From Variibacter gotjawalensis (GTDB lineage Bacteria > Pseudomonadota > Alphaproteobacteria > Rhizobiales > Xanthobacteraceae): a DNA stretch of 64,000 nt. The stretch is taken from assembly GCF_002355335.1 (NCBI RefSeq), contig NZ_AP014946.1, positions 3,053,501 to 3,117,500 of the forward strand. Reading direction: 5' to 3'. The translations under genes were made by a program, and so were the position numbers. Every line of letters begins with the position of its first letter. The stretch's first letter is position 1. Below are positions 35,569 to 45,014 of this stretch, in pieces. The notes beneath the pieces were generated by a model. The model had not been told where the DNA came from, ran no database searches, and saw only the letters and a list, made by a program, of their open reading frames with translations.

Positions 35569-36860
35569 GTTCGATGGCGACGACGACCGTCGTGCGGACG
35601 GGTTTGCGCGCTACGGTCGTTCAAGGCGTCACGTGGGCGTGGAGCAACGCTTGGCTCTGGTCCGCCGGCAGCCAGGCGCTGACGAGCGGTCTTAGTCTCA
35701 TCACGTCGATCATCGCGGCCCGCATGCTCGGCGTCGATCGCTTCGGCGACTTCGTCCTGATGCAGGCGGGCGTACAGGTTCTGGTCGGCCTGCAGAGCCA
35801 GCTGATTTCAAGTCCGATGGCCATCATCGCTGGCGAGCGTAAACGGTCACGGCATTACTTCGGCGCCATCACCCGCGCGATTTTGATCATGGCTCTCCTG
35901 ATTGGAGCTGCCGCCGCCGCATATAGCTTCACGCTCAATCGGCCCGGCGGACACACGGCACTTGCTCTCGCCAGTTTCATCTTCGCTGCAGGAATCGTCG
36001 TTCAAGATGCGACCAAGCGAATCCTGTTTGCGCTCGAGCGGCCGCGATCGGCTTTTCTCTGCGAGCTCCTACGCCAAATACTCTTCTTCGGGTTTCTCGT
36101 GATCGCTTATTGGCGCTTCGGCGCGAGCACCGAAATGCTGCTCGTCTGCATCGGCCTCAGTATGATCATCGCCGCTTGGCCGCTACTGTTGTTCCTGAGG
36201 AAATCGCTGCGCGGAGATCTCCGCCGCGCGATTGCTTTCAGGCATTGGAAGCTCGGCAGCTGGCTGATGCTGGTCGTGCTGGTGTCGATGGCGCACGAAC
36301 AGTTCGTCACCATCTTCGCCGGCGCCTGGATCGGTGAGCAAGCCGCCGCGGGACTGCGCTCCGCTCAAGTTCTGCTCGGCCCGATGTTGGTCTTCATGTC
36401 GAGCCTCGAGAATATCGTGCCGCGCCGCGCCGCCGGGCATTTCCGGAGCAGGGGCGAAGCTGCGCTGTCCGGTTATCTATGGCGCATCCTGTGGTGGAGC
36501 GAACTGCCGGTGATCTTGGTCTGCCTCGGCATCATCGTCTACGCCCGCGAATTACTGGTTCTATTTTTTGGTCAGAGTTTCGCGACCTTCGCGCCCGTTG
36601 TGTCGATCATCGCGATGGGTCCGCCGATCATTCTAGCTCGCGAGCTTGCATCGACGTATCTACGCGCAACAGGACAAACATTCGGTATTTTCATCGCCTT
36701 CACGGCGAGCTCCATCGCAACGCTGGCGGTGATCTATCCGTTGGTGGGGCAATTTAGCGAAACAGGGGCCGCGATGGCGATCAACGTCGGCCATGGCGTA
36801 TCGACCATCTTCGTCATTGCGGCGGCATTGAAGGCTAGGCGCGCAATTAGGTCGGCCTAG
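35565..36860 (+). CDS. Lipid-linked oligosaccharide flippase-like membrane protein (MOP superfamily)
   Basis: A polytopic protein of 431 residues with about 12 predicted helices, beginning with AWSNAWLWSAGSQALTSGLS and MLGVDRFGDFVLMQ, the typical N-terminus of Wzx/PST-type translocases. It would flip undecaprenyl-linked repeat units across the inner membrane for Wzy-dependent polymerisation. The GTG at 35565 overlaps the previous stop; an ATG at 35574 is a possible alternative. It is the last gene of the coupled unit, followed by 130 bases without a gene before the convergent phnP-like gene. Confidence 0.87.
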   Translation: MSSMATTTVVRTGLRATVVQGVTWAWSNAWLWSAGSQALTSGLSLITSIIAARMLGVDRFGDFVLMQAGVQVLVGLQSQLISSPMAIIAGERKRSRHYFGAITRAILIMALLIGAAAAAYSFTLNRPGGHTALALASFIFAAGIVVQDATKRILFALERPRSAFLCELLRQILFFGFLVIAYWRFGASTEMLLVCIGLSMIIAAWPLLLFLRKSLRGDLRRAIAFRHWKLGSWLMLVVLVSMAHEQFVTIFAGAWIGEQAAAGLRSAQVLLGPMLVFMSSLENIVPRRAAGHFRSRGEAALSGYLWRILWWSELPVILVCLGIIVYARELLVLFFGQSFATFAPVVSIIAMGPPIILARELASTYLRATGQTFGIFIAFTASSIATLAVIYPLVGQFSETGAAMAINVGHGVSTIFVIAAALKARRAIRSA

Positions 36861-36990
36861 TGCCAAGGGACAGAAATGTCGACACACTCACTCCTCGCGT
36901 CTCCACCAATGTTTGATTCGCATAAGAGATATTATGGAATAAATATGCGATCCTAGTTCTGCATCACAGTCAACGGCTTGGGCACTTTCG

Positions 36991-37815
36991 CTAAAATTGT
37001 CCGGAAGTATCCCACGGCGCGTCGATGACCAATCCATCGAAAGCCGGCTCTATGTGGTCTGGCGTTTCCGTCATAACTGTCGCGTAGTCCAGCGGGATAT
37101 GCATGTGCGTTAGCAACGCTCGCCGAGGCGCCAGCCGCTCGATCCACGCCAGTGCTTGACCAAGCGACAGATGACTCGGATGCGTCCGGTACTGAAGCGC
37201 GTCAATGATCAACACGTCGAGATCGGCCAGCAGCGGCACCGTCACATCGGGAAAGTCGCTGACGTCCGAACAATACGCCAACTGGCCAATCCGGAAGCCC
37301 AGCGAATGGATGTCGCCGTGGACCTGCACGAGCGGTCGAAGCGCGATCTCACCGCCCGCTCCCGTGATGACAACCGGCTCGGCCGGATCGATCACTATCG
37401 GCGTCAGAATCGGCGGGTATGAGCTACCCGACGGTGTCTCGAAGCAGTAGCCAAAACCGTCGTGTAGCCGCACCATCGTCGCGGCGTCCGCGTGGATGTC
37501 GATCCGCCGGCGCTGCGCGAAGACGTAGCTGCGGAGATCGTCGATGCCGTGGATGTGGTCGGCGTGCGGATGCGTATAAACGACTGCATCGATATGGCTG
37601 ACGCTCGCGCGGATCATCTGTTCGCGGAAATCCGGCCCCGTGTCGATCACCACAGTCGTCGTGCCGGCGTCGGAAATACGCTGCACTAGCGCTGCCGCGC
37701 GCAGCCGCCGGTTCTTCGGATTGGTCGGATCGCAATTGCCCCAGTCACCGGTCGGCCGTGGCGTGCCGGGCGACGAGCCACAACCCAGAATGGTGAAGCG
37801 CATAAGGTCGGTCAC
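36991..37815 (-). CDS. MBL-fold metallohydrolase, PhnP-like
   Basis: A cytoplasmic metallo-beta-lactamase-fold phosphodiesterase-like protein of 274 residues. It starts with FTILGCGSSPGTPRP and GNCDPTNPKNRRLRA, has the metal site THPHADHIHGIDDLR near 88, and ends with LLTHMHIPLDY. This pattern is typical of PhnP and related cyclic phosphodiesterases, but no phosphonate genes are nearby; alphaproteobacteria carry it after tatD. The GTG at 37815 overlaps the tatD stop (GTGA); an ATG at 37803 is an alternative giving 270 residues. The substrate is unknown. Confidence 0.85.
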   Translation of the reverse strand: MTDLMRFTILGCGSSPGTPRPTGDWGNCDPTNPKNRRLRAAALVQRISDAGTTTVVIDTGPDFREQMIRASVSHIDAVVYTHPHADHIHGIDDLRSYVFAQRRRIDIHADAATMVRLHDGFGYCFETPSGSSYPPILTPIVIDPAEPVVITGAGGEIALRPLVQVHGDIHSLGFRIGQLAYCSDVSDFPDVTVPLLADLDVLIIDALQYRTHPSHLSLGQALAWIERLAPRRALLTHMHIPLDYATVMTETPDHIEPAFDGLVIDAPWDTSGQF

Positions 37816-38603
37816 GCCAAGACAGCGTCCCGCGGCACCTTGTTGAAGACGCGGAGGAAGTTTTCGGTCGTCTGCCGCGCCAACTCATCGGCCGAGACGC
37901 CGCGCGTCTCCGCTAGCACCGCAGCCGTGTGCGCGACGTAAGCCGGTTCGTTGCGTTTGCCGCGAAACGGTATCGGAGCAAGGAAGGGTGCGTCGGTCTC
38001 GACGAGGATGCGGTCGCGCGGCAGTTTCTTCGCGATCTCGCGCAGCTCGGCAGAGTTCCTGAACGTCACAATGCCGGAGAACGAAACGACACCGCCAAGC
38101 TCAACGGCGGCTTGCGCAAGTTTTTCGCCGCCCGTGAAGCAATGAAGAATGAACGGGAAGGTGCCCTTCCCGGTTTCATCGCGCAAGATCGTTTCCATGT
38201 CGGCATCCGCGTCGCGGCTGTGGATCACCAGGGGCAGCTTGGTCTCGCGGGCGGCCGCGATATGCGCGCGGAAACCTTCCTCCTGGGCGTCGTGCGTCTC
38301 GAACGTGTAGTGATAGTCGAGCCCGGCTTCGCCGATCGCAACGACCTTCGGATGCTGGGCAATACGGATCAGTTCGTCGGCTGTGACGTCGAGTTCTTCA
38401 TGCGCGTTGTGCGGGTGCGTGCCGACCGAACACGTGACGTTCGCAAAGCGCTCCGCAATCGCGAGGATCCGATCATGCTGGCGAACGCGCGTCGAGATCG
38501 TGACCATGTGGCCGACTCCCGCCGAAGCCGCGCGCGCGATGACTTGATCGAGCTCCGGTGCGAATGTCTCGAAATCAAGATGGCAGTGGCTGTCGACCAG
38601 CAT
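37812..38603 (-). CDS. tatD: TatD family metal-dependent DNase
   Basis: A 263-residue TIM-barrel hydrolase with the metal ligands in VDSHCHLDFE at the N-terminus, GEAGLDYHY, PLVIHSRDAD and LVETDAPFL. TatD proteins are 3'-5' exonucleases linked to DNA repair and quality control. The ATG at 38603 gives the standard MLVDSHCHLD start, so the long upstream extension in the same frame, which runs into metG, is not coding. It follows metG by 13 bases and overlaps the next gene. Confidence 0.94.
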   Translation of the reverse strand: MLVDSHCHLDFETFAPELDQVIARAASAGVGHMVTISTRVRQHDRILAIAERFANVTCSVGTHPHNAHEELDVTADELIRIAQHPKVVAIGEAGLDYHYTFETHDAQEEGFRAHIAAARETKLPLVIHSRDADADMETILRDETGKGTFPFILHCFTGGEKLAQAAVELGGVVSFSGIVTFRNSAELREIAKKLPRDRILVETDAPFLAPIPFRGKRNEPAYVAHTAAVLAETRGVSADELARQTTENFLRVFNKVPRDAVLA

Positions 38604-38616
38604 CGGCACCCTGCTC

Positions 38617-40170
38617 TTACGACGCCGTCGGTTCGACGTAGCGCGGGAACACGCCGGCCGGAACCGGGAGCTTGGTGCCGCCTTTGAGGCGGCCGGCGCT
38701 ACCGAGCGCGCTGAAGTCGCGCGCGTCTCCAGGGACCGCCAGGAGGTCGAGGATCTTCTCGGCGCCTGTCGGCACGAACGGCTGCGCCAGGATCGCAACC
38801 TGACGCAGCACCTCGGCCGTCACGTAGAGCACCGTGCCCTGCCGCGCCGGATCGGTCTTCGCGAGCGCCCACGGCGCGGCGTCGGCGAAATACTGGTTGG
38901 CCTGCGCCAGCACGCTCCAGACATGCGCCAGCACCAAATGAAGCTGCTGCGTCTGCATTGCCTCGCGCGCCACCTCGATCATGCCGTCGACCGCCGCGAG
39001 CATCGCGTTGTCTTCGGCCGTGAACGCGCCGGGCTCGGGCAGATCGCCGCCGCGGCTTTTCGCAATCATCGAAAGCGAGCGCTGTGCGAGATTGCCGAAG
39101 TTGTTCGCGAGGTCGGCGTTGATGCGCGTGACGATCGCGTCGTGGCTGTAATTGCCGTCCTGACCGAACGGCACTTCGCGCAGGAAGAAATAGCGCAGCG
39201 CGTCGACGCCGTAGGCATCGGCGAGCGCGAATGGGTCGATCACGTTGCCGACCGACTTCGACATCTTCTCGCCGCGGTTGAACAGGAAGCCGTGCCCGAA
39301 GACGCGCTTCGGCGGCGCAAGGCCGGCCGACATCAGAAAGGCCGGCCAATAGACCGCGTGGAAGCGAACGATGTCCTTGCCGATGACGTGAAGCGCCGCC
39401 GGCCAATAGCGCTTGAACATCGCGCTATCTTTGTCCGGATAGCCGACGCCCGTGATGTAGTTGGTCAATGCATCGACCCAGACATACATCACGTGCTTGG
39501 GCGTGCCGGGCACCGGGATGCCCCAGTCGAATGTCGTGCGCGACACCGAGAGATCCTGCAGGCCGCCCTTCACGAAGCTGATGACTTCGTTGAAGCGCGT
39601 CGACGGCAGTACGAACTCGGGGTTCTTTTCGTAAAACTTCAGCAGACGATCTTGATAGGCCGAGAGCTTGAAGAAGTAACTCTCCTCCTCGACCCATTCC
39701 ACTGGCGTGCCTTGCGGCCCGAGCTTCACGCCGCCCTCGCCGACCGTCAGTTCTTTCTCGGTGTAGAACGCTTCGTCGCGTACCGAGTACCAGCCGGCGT
39801 ATTTCGACAAGTAGATGTCACCCGCCTCGACCATCGCGTTCCAGATGCCGACCGAAGACTCGTAATGCCGCTTCTCGGTCGTGCGAATGAAGTCGTCGTT
39901 CGTGCAGTTCAGCCGTTGCACCATCGCGCGGAAGGCTTCGACGTTACGGTCGGCAAGTTCGCGTGGGCTGACGCCTTCACGCGCCGCCGTCTGCACCATT
40001 TTGCTGCCGTGCTCGTCCGTCCCAGTCAGGAAGTAAACGTCGTATCCGTCGAGGCGCATGAAGCGTGCGATCGCATCAGTCGCGATGGCTTCATAGGCGT
40101 GACCGATATGCGGCACGCCATTCGGATAAGAAATAGCCGTCGTAATGTAAAAGCTAGGTTTGGCAGTCAT
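38617..40170 (-). CDS. metG: Methionyl-tRNA synthetase
   Basis: A class I aminoacyl-tRNA synthetase of 517 residues that charges tRNA-Met. The HIGH motif is in [11 protein letters not shown] near residue 20 and KMSKS in [10 protein letters not shown] near 300. The zinc-knuckle cysteines of the longer MetRS type are missing: the connective region reads [13 protein letters not shown], without CxxC pairs. The C-terminal tRNA-binding extension is also absent. This short form is normal in alphaproteobacteria. It sits 33 bases after holB in the same operon. Confidence 0.96.
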
Positions 40171-40203
40171 TTAGCGCGCGCTCTTGATGTTCGGTCGCAG
40201 CGC

Positions 40204-41208
40204 CTAGCGCGCCGTCTCGGCCAGCAATCCAAACACGCTGAACACCAGCGGCTTACGGTCCAGATTGTAGATTTCGGCGTCCCGCGCGGCGCGCGTGACC
40301 TTGTCCCATACCTCCGCCACCTGTGCAAGGCGGTGAGGCTCGCCCGCCAAGGCCGAGAGGCGCGCCGAAAGCCAATCGCGCACCGTGTCGGTGAACGCGG
40401 CGAGGCGTTCCGAATCCGTGCCCGCCATCTCATCGCCGAGCGCATGAAGTGCTTCGGGCGGCACGGCCGGGAGACGTTCGAGCAGCGCACCGACTTTGTG
40501 ACGCAGCGCGAGCGTATCGCCGTCGAGTAACGCCAGTGCGCGCCCGATGCTGCCGCCCGACGCCGACACTGCGTCTATCACCGAGCCGCCTTCGTTTTCG
40601 CCGAACGCCGCCACACCTTCGGCGACTTGCTCGTCGGTGAGCGGCCGCAACGTCAGCGAACGGCAACGTGAGCGGATCGTCGGTAAGAGTCGGCCTGGCG
40701 TTGCGCTGAGCAACAGAAACAGTCCGCGCGCCGGCGGTTCTTCGATAATCTTGAGCAGCGCATTGGTCGCTTGCGGAAACTGAAGCTCGTCGGCCGTATC
40801 GATAATGCAGACGCGCCATCCACCCTCACCCGCCGTCGAGCCGAAGAAGCTGTTCGTGCGGCGCACTTGATCGACCGTAATCACGGTGCGCAATTTGCCG
40901 TTGTCGCCTTCGGTGCGCTCCAGCACCAGCAGATCCGGATGCGCTTGCGCCGCGATGCGCCGCGCTGCCGGATTGTCATTATCGACGAAGAGGTCTTTCG
41001 CGCGCTGCGCCGCCGGCAAGCGCGGGTCGGGATGCGCGAGGACAAAACGGGCCATGCGATATGCGAGTGTCGCTTTGCCGATGCCTTCGGCGCCGGAAAT
41101 CAGCCACGCATGCGGCATGCGCCCGGTGCGATACGCTGCGAGGAATTCTTCTTCGGCTTCACGATGACCGAAGAGATCGAAATTCTCGCGCGGCAGCGGC
41201 GCATTCAT
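40204..41208 (-). CDS. holB: DNA polymerase III subunit delta'
   Basis: A clamp-loader subunit of 334 residues. The N-terminus has GHREAEEEFLAAYRTGRMPHAWLI, then the P-loop-like GAEGIGKATLAYRMARF and the arginine-finger motif SRCRSLTLR. The DnaX-like zinc-binding cysteines are not seen, as usual in this clade. The start overlaps the tmk stop (ATGA). The order tmk-holB-metG-tatD is widely conserved. Confidence 0.94.
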   Translation of the reverse strand: MNAPLPRENFDLFGHREAEEEFLAAYRTGRMPHAWLISGAEGIGKATLAYRMARFVLAHPDPRLPAAQRAKDLFVDNDNPAARRIAAQAHPDLLVLERTEGDNGKLRTVITVDQVRRTNSFFGSTAGEGGWRVCIIDTADELQFPQATNALLKIIEEPPARGLFLLLSATPGRLLPTIRSRCRSLTLRPLTDEQVAEGVAAFGENEGGSVIDAVSASGGSIGRALALLDGDTLALRHKVGALLERLPAVPPEALHALGDEMAGTDSERLAAFTDTVRDWLSARLSALAGEPHRLAQVAEVWDKVTRAARDAEIYNLDRKPLVFSVFGLLAETAR

Positions 41209-41864
41209 CGCGCCGCACCTGCCGTTGGAACGCCGAAGGCAAAGCGACTGGACACGATCGCCCAGACGAGATCCGACACCGACTTCGGATCGCCCTTTGC
41301 GTCAACGACGACACAGCGTTGCGGATCCCGGGTCGCCAACGCCCGATAGGCTTTGCGCAGCCGCTCATGAAACTCGATGGCTTCGCCTTCGAAGCGATCG
41401 ACGCTGTCGGTGCCGCGGCGCGTCGCCGCGCGCGCGAGACCAACATCCGGCGGCAGGTCGAGAATGCACGTGAGGTTCGGCCGCGTCGGCCCGACGACGA
41501 TGCGCTCGAGGCCGTCGATGATCTGCGGCGAAACTTTTCCGGCCGCGCCTTGATAGACCCGCGTCGAATCCGCGAAGCGATCGCAGATCACCCAAGCGCC
41601 GGACGCGAGCGCCGGACGTATCGTCGTCCGCAGATGGTCATCACGTGCCGCCGCGAACAAAAGCGCTTCGGCGTCGGGTCCCAGCGGCTGCGCGGCACCG
41701 GACAGGAGCACGTGCCGGATCGCTTCGGCTCCAGGCGATCCACCAGGCTCGCGCGTCACCACGACCTTGTAGCCGCGTTGAACGAGGCGATCAGCCAAAA
41801 GACGGCACTGGGTCGATTTGCCCGTCCCTTCCCCGCCCTCGAATGTGATGAAGCCGTTATTCAT
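41205..41864 (-). CDS. tmk: Thymidylate kinase
   Basis: A dTMP kinase of 219 residues; it phosphorylates dTMP to dTDP for DNA synthesis. It has P-loop FEGGEGTGKSTQC at 8-20, the DRx motif CDRFADSTRVYQG near 100, and a lid around RATRRGTDSVDRFEG. The gene starts seven bases after the dacC stop and overlaps holB. All catalytic motifs are intact. Confidence 0.96.
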   Translation of the reverse strand: MNNGFITFEGGEGTGKSTQCRLLADRLVQRGYKVVVTREPGGSPGAEAIRHVLLSGAAQPLGPDAEALLFAAARDDHLRTTIRPALASGAWVICDRFADSTRVYQGAAGKVSPQIIDGLERIVVGPTRPNLTCILDLPPDVGLARAATRRGTDSVDRFEGEAIEFHERLRKAYRALATRDPQRCVVVDAKGDPKSVSDLVWAIVSSRFAFGVPTAGAAR

Positions 41865-41871
41865 CGGCGCA

Positions 41872-43059
41872 TCATATGCGCTTCACGCCCGCGCGGAACA
41901 AGCCGATGGCAAACTCACTGGCTGCATCGAGAGCCCGTTGGACCAGAGTTCCGGCCGGAACGCTCTCGCCGGCCTCCAGCGGTACCTCTAAGGATAGGTG
42001 ATCGCCGCGCCAAACCTTCACGACGCCGATCCGCTGACCCTTCTCGACGGGCGCTTTGACGGGGCCCGAATAGACGATTTTGGCGCTCACCTTCTCATTG
42101 GCGCCACGCTGAAGCAGCAGCTTGACCACCGAGGTTGCGACCACATTCACGGAGCCTTGCGTTCCGCCATAGACCTTCACCTCGCCGACCGTATCCGCGA
42201 CACGGAACAGTTCGCGCGATTCGAAGCCCCGGAAACCGAATTCGAGAATCTTGCGAGCCTCGTCCGAACGATCTTTCGCGGTCTTCAATCCATTCACGAC
42301 GACGATCAGCCGCAAACCGTTCTGCACGGCCGAACCGACGAGGCCGTACCCGGCGTCACTCGTGTATCCGGTCTTCAATCCATCGGCGCCGATGCCGAGC
42401 GCGAGCAGCGGATTGCGGTTTTGTTGTTTGATCTTGTTCCAGGTGAATTCGCGCTCGCTGTAGAGCGGATAGAATTCCGGATATTCGCGGATGAGATGCC
42501 GCGCGAGCCGCGACAGATCGCGGGCCGTCACTTTCATGGCGGGATCCGGCAGGCCGGTCGAATTCGCGAAGTTGGACTTCGTCAGCCCGATCTCTTGCGC
42601 GCGCTTGTTCATCGCGGTGGCGAAGGTCGGCTCGTTGCCCGACATCGCTTCGGCGAGCGCGATACAGGCGTCGTTGCCGGATTGGATCACCATGCTGCGG
42701 ATGAGATCGTGCACCTTCACGCGGCTGTTGAGCTGCGCGTACATCGTCGAGCCACCGGACGGCGCGCCGCCTTTGCGCCACGCATTCTCGCTGATCGTGA
42801 CTTCGTCTTCGAGGGTGAGCCGTTTCTGTTTGATGGCTTGAAAGACGACCTCAGCCGTCATTAGCTTCGCCATGCTCGACGGGAACATCGGCTGGTCGGC
42901 GCTCTTCTCGAAAAGCACCGCGCCGCTTTCGGCTTCGATGAGAATCGCGAACGGCGCCGCGGTTTGGAATTCTTCCTTCTTCGGCGGCGGCTGCTGAGCG
43001 GAAGCTGGAGCAAGCGCGAACGAAACGATCGCCGCAACGAGAAGGGCGCACGAGCGCAT
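41872..43059 (-). CDS. dacC: D-alanyl-D-alanine carboxypeptidase (class C low-molecular-weight PBP)
   Basis: A periplasmic penicillin-binding protein of 395 residues that trims the terminal D-Ala from peptidoglycan stems. It has a signal peptide at 1-22 (ending APASA), the SxxK motif in FPSSMAKLMTAE, SxN in IQSGNDACIAL, and KTG in DGLKTGYTSDAG. A PBP5-type C-terminal beta domain follows, and the amphipathic tail ending FRAGVKRI probably anchors it to the inner membrane. The start at 43059 is chosen because the signal peptide begins there; an ATG 42 bases upstream would add a charged extension. The symbol could equally be dacA or dacF. Confidence 0.93.
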   Translation of the reverse strand: MRSCALLVAAIVSFALAPASAQQPPPKKEEFQTAAPFAILIEAESGAVLFEKSADQPMFPSSMAKLMTAEVVFQAIKQKRLTLEDEVTISENAWRKGGAPSGGSTMYAQLNSRVKVHDLIRSMVIQSGNDACIALAEAMSGNEPTFATAMNKRAQEIGLTKSNFANSTGLPDPAMKVTARDLSRLARHLIREYPEFYPLYSEREFTWNKIKQQNRNPLLALGIGADGLKTGYTSDAGYGLVGSAVQNGLRLIVVVNGLKTAKDRSDEARKILEFGFRGFESRELFRVADTVGEVKVYGGTQGSVNVVATSVVKLLLQRGANEKVSAKIVYSGPVKAPVEKGQRIGVVKVWRGDHLSLEVPLEAGESVPAGTLVQRALDAASEFAIGLFRAGVKRI

Positions 43060-43159
43060 AGCTCGCGGAGCGCCCCCAGTGTTGCCTCGGCACACGATCA
43101 TGATCCGCTATTCCCCTCTCCGTATCGTATGCGGTCGAGCGGCCGGATCAATGGGGACC

Positions 43160-43957
43160 TCAGTACAATCCCCTGCCTGCCGAAACGCCTGTCCCGTAGG
43201 GCCGGTCCAAAATCGCGCGGATATCGCGCGGATTGAACTTCTCTTCTTCGACCTCGGTGATCGTGCTCGTGCGCCGCACGCTCACGCGCTCTTGAACCTC
43301 CGGCACGAACGGCTTAGCGGCCGCGATGCGAACTTGGCTCGGTGCCGGCGCCGGGCGGCCATCGGTGACGGTCGCGAGCAGACGGCGATCGTCGGAGCCT
43401 TCGAGCGGTGCCGGCCCGACATACTCGACGCGCACCCGCGAGATGCCGTGCCCGCGGAACTGGAGCAGCTCAGCAGCTTTCGACGAAAGGTCGATGACGC
43501 GGTCGTGGTGGTACGGTCCGCGATCGTTGACGCGGACGATCAGCGATCGGCCGGATTTGAGATTCGTGACGCGCGCATAACTTGGCATCGGCATCGTCGG
43601 ATGCGCGGCCGAGATCGCATGCATGTCATAGACTTCGCCGTTGGCCGTCAGCCGGCCGTGGAAGTCGTCGCCGTACCAGGAGGCGACGCCTTCGCTACGG
43701 TGCGGGCGATCGGACGGAACGTAAGTGCGGCCCGCGATGACATAGGGACGGCCGACGCGATACGTGCCGCCGCCCTTTGGAACAGGCTGACCCGGCTCTA
43801 CAACGCGTGCACTGGCTGAGACGCCGTATTTGCTGGGGCTGAAGCCGCGGCTTTTGCTGGTCGTTCCGGCGCAGTTGGCCAGCAGAACGCTGACGCCACC
43901 AAGCATCACCAAGAGCACCGCACTGCGCCGCCCTGCTCCAGTCACCAATTGCCGCAT
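43160..43957 (-). CDS. rlpA: RlpA-like septal ring lytic transglycosylase, lipoprotein
   Basis: A 265-residue outer-membrane lipoprotein. The lipobox is VLLANC with Cys29. The double-psi beta-barrel domain (about 88-180) has GVASWYGDDFHGRLTANGE and the catalytic-type motif VRVNDRGPYHHDRVIDLS. RlpA cleaves naked glycan strands at the division septum. The C-terminal SPOR domain of the E. coli protein is not visible; the tail is short and charged (TEVEEEKFNPRD). It is the first gene of the run rlpA-dacC-tmk-holB-metG-tatD. Confidence 0.9.
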   Translation of the reverse strand: MRQLVTGAGRRSAVLLVMLGGVSVLLANCAGTTSKSRGFSPSKYGVSASARVVEPGQPVPKGGGTYRVGRPYVIAGRTYVPSDRPHRSEGVASWYGDDFHGRLTANGEVYDMHAISAAHPTMPMPSYARVTNLKSGRSLIVRVNDRGPYHHDRVIDLSSKAAELLQFRGHGISRVRVEYVGPAPLEGSDDRRLLATVTDGRPAPAPSQVRIAAAKPFVPEVQERVSVRRTSTITEVEEEKFNPRDIRAILDRPYGTGVSAGRGLY

Positions 43958-44194
43958 CGATCAAACCTTCTTGCCGCGCTCGAGAAGCGCGCTGTTCTGC
44001 GCGTCAGAAGAGCCTGGACAAGGTGTCCGATCCGTAAACTTTTAGGTTTTCGATTGGTGGTTGGTTAACGGCGCTTTGCCCACAGCGGCAGCCGCAATCC
44101 GATGAATTGCGTCAAATGAAACGGAACCTTCACGGTTGCGGCGCATTGTTTGCGCAAGTGAGGCTGACCGCGGATGTAACGGCCGCCTCCCAAG

Positions 44195-44224
44195 AAGCCC
44201 CGCCCGGAAACGATGGCGGGGTTT
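44195..44224 (-). terminator. Second hairpin downstream of the outer-membrane protein gene
   Basis: A stem AAGCCCCGCC/GGCGGGGTTT (one G-T pair) with a 10-base loop. On the minus strand it is followed by CTTCTTGG, which is T-poor, so it is a backup terminator at best. Confidence 0.4.
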
Positions 44225-44267
44225 CGCGTTTCTGGACGCTGCCCAAGTTAAGACAAGACAAGCAAAA

Positions 44268-44295
44268 CCCGCCCCGGCTGCTAGGCCGAGGCGGG
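44268..44295 (-). terminator. Terminator of outer-membrane protein gene 1
   Basis: An 11-bp stem CCCGCCCCGGC/GCCGAGGCGGG with one G-T pair and a 6-base loop. On the minus strand it is followed by TTTTGCTTG, 27 bases after the stop at 44322. Confidence 0.75.
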
Positions 44296-44321
44296 CTTTC
44301 TCATTTCAGGCCGACTAGCGG

Positions 44322-44900
44322 TTAGTACGAAGCGACGATCGGCGCTGCCGGGAAGCGATAGTTCACGCCCAGCCGGACGACTGAGAAGTCAGCCGCGCGA
44401 CCTTCCAGATCGACATACAGATACTCGACCTTCGTCGACCAGTTCGGCGCGAAAGCGTATTCGAGACCGCCACCGACGGCGTAACCCGAGCGCGTGTCCT
44501 TCAGCGCGCCAAGTTCAGTGCGACCCCAAGCATAACCGCCCGTGCCGTAAACCAGCGCGTTATCGAAAGCGTAGCCTACGCGGCCACGGACAGTGCCCCA
44601 GAGATTCGTCGTAACAGCGCCCGACTTGATATCGGCGCCCTGCACGTCAGCCTCGAGGCCGAAAACGAAGTTCGGCGAGAACTGGAAGTTGTAACCGATC
44701 TGGCCACCACCGGTGACGCCGTCAGCATCGAAGCGGCCCCAGCCGTAACCGATGTTGCCACCGACGTAGAAACCGTTCCAGGCCGTGACCGGGACAGCAA
44801 CAGCGGCCGGAGCCTTATAAACCGGGCGACCAAGATCGGCAGCGATGGCGGGCGTGAAGGCAGTCGTCGCCAGCATGGCGACCAAGAGAATCTTCTTCAT
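44322..44900 (-). CDS. Outer-membrane beta-barrel protein (Omp25/Omp31 type), paralogue 1
   Basis: A 192-residue outer-membrane barrel of the 8-strand Omp31/Omp25 family of Hyphomicrobiales. It has a signal peptide MKKILLVAMLATTAFTPAIA, then ADLGRPVYKAP and AWNGFYVGGNIGYGWG. Barrel strands include GGGQIGYNFQFSPNFVFGLE, RGRVGYAFDNALVYGTGGYA and GGGLEYAFAPNWSTKVEYLY, and the C-terminal beta-signal is APIVASY. The ATG at 44900 is fixed by the signal peptide. It is the shortest of four paralogues in the window and lacks loop material in the first half. A terminator follows, and a shared upstream element is at 44965-44983. Confidence 0.9.
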   Translation of the reverse strand: MKKILLVAMLATTAFTPAIAADLGRPVYKAPAAVAVPVTAWNGFYVGGNIGYGWGRFDADGVTGGGQIGYNFQFSPNFVFGLEADVQGADIKSGAVTTNLWGTVRGRVGYAFDNALVYGTGGYAWGRTELGALKDTRSGYAVGGGLEYAFAPNWSTKVEYLYVDLEGRAADFSVVRLGVNYRFPAAPIVASY

Positions 44901-44964
44901 CAAAATGATCCAATCAATAAACTCGAAGTATGCGGTTATCTGTAACGCCGGATTGGTTAAGCCG

Positions 44965-44983
44965 CTATGACCGTAGTGCAACA
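44965..44983 (-). promoter_or_regulatory. Shared upstream element, divergent copy (Omp paralogue 1)
   Basis: On the minus strand: TGTTGC, seven bases, TCATAG, about 65 bases before the start at 44900. The first half equals the other three copies, while the second half departs from CACTAT. Confidence 0.35.
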
Positions 44984-45014
44984 CCTCTTCAGAATGGTAA
45001 CCGCAACGCACAAA

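Larger units (their letters stand above)
43958..44321. other. Intergenic region with rlpA upstream sequence and two hairpins
   Basis: A stretch of 364 bases without a gene. The left part is upstream of rlpA and should hold its promoter. The right part has two G+C-rich hairpins at 44195-44224 and 44268-44295 that end transcription of the outer-membrane protein gene arriving from the right. No tRNA or convincing small gene was seen. Confidence 0.6.

Noticed and set aside
36918-36950. Hairpin TCGCATA/TATGCGA between the flippase and the phnP-like gene as a terminator
   Set aside because: Only 7 bp with a 19-base loop and no T-run on either strand.
38923-40530. Long open frame (535 codons) antisense to metG
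   Set aside because: Composition (Arg/His/Val rich) and complete overlap with a secure tRNA synthetase gene show it is a shadow.
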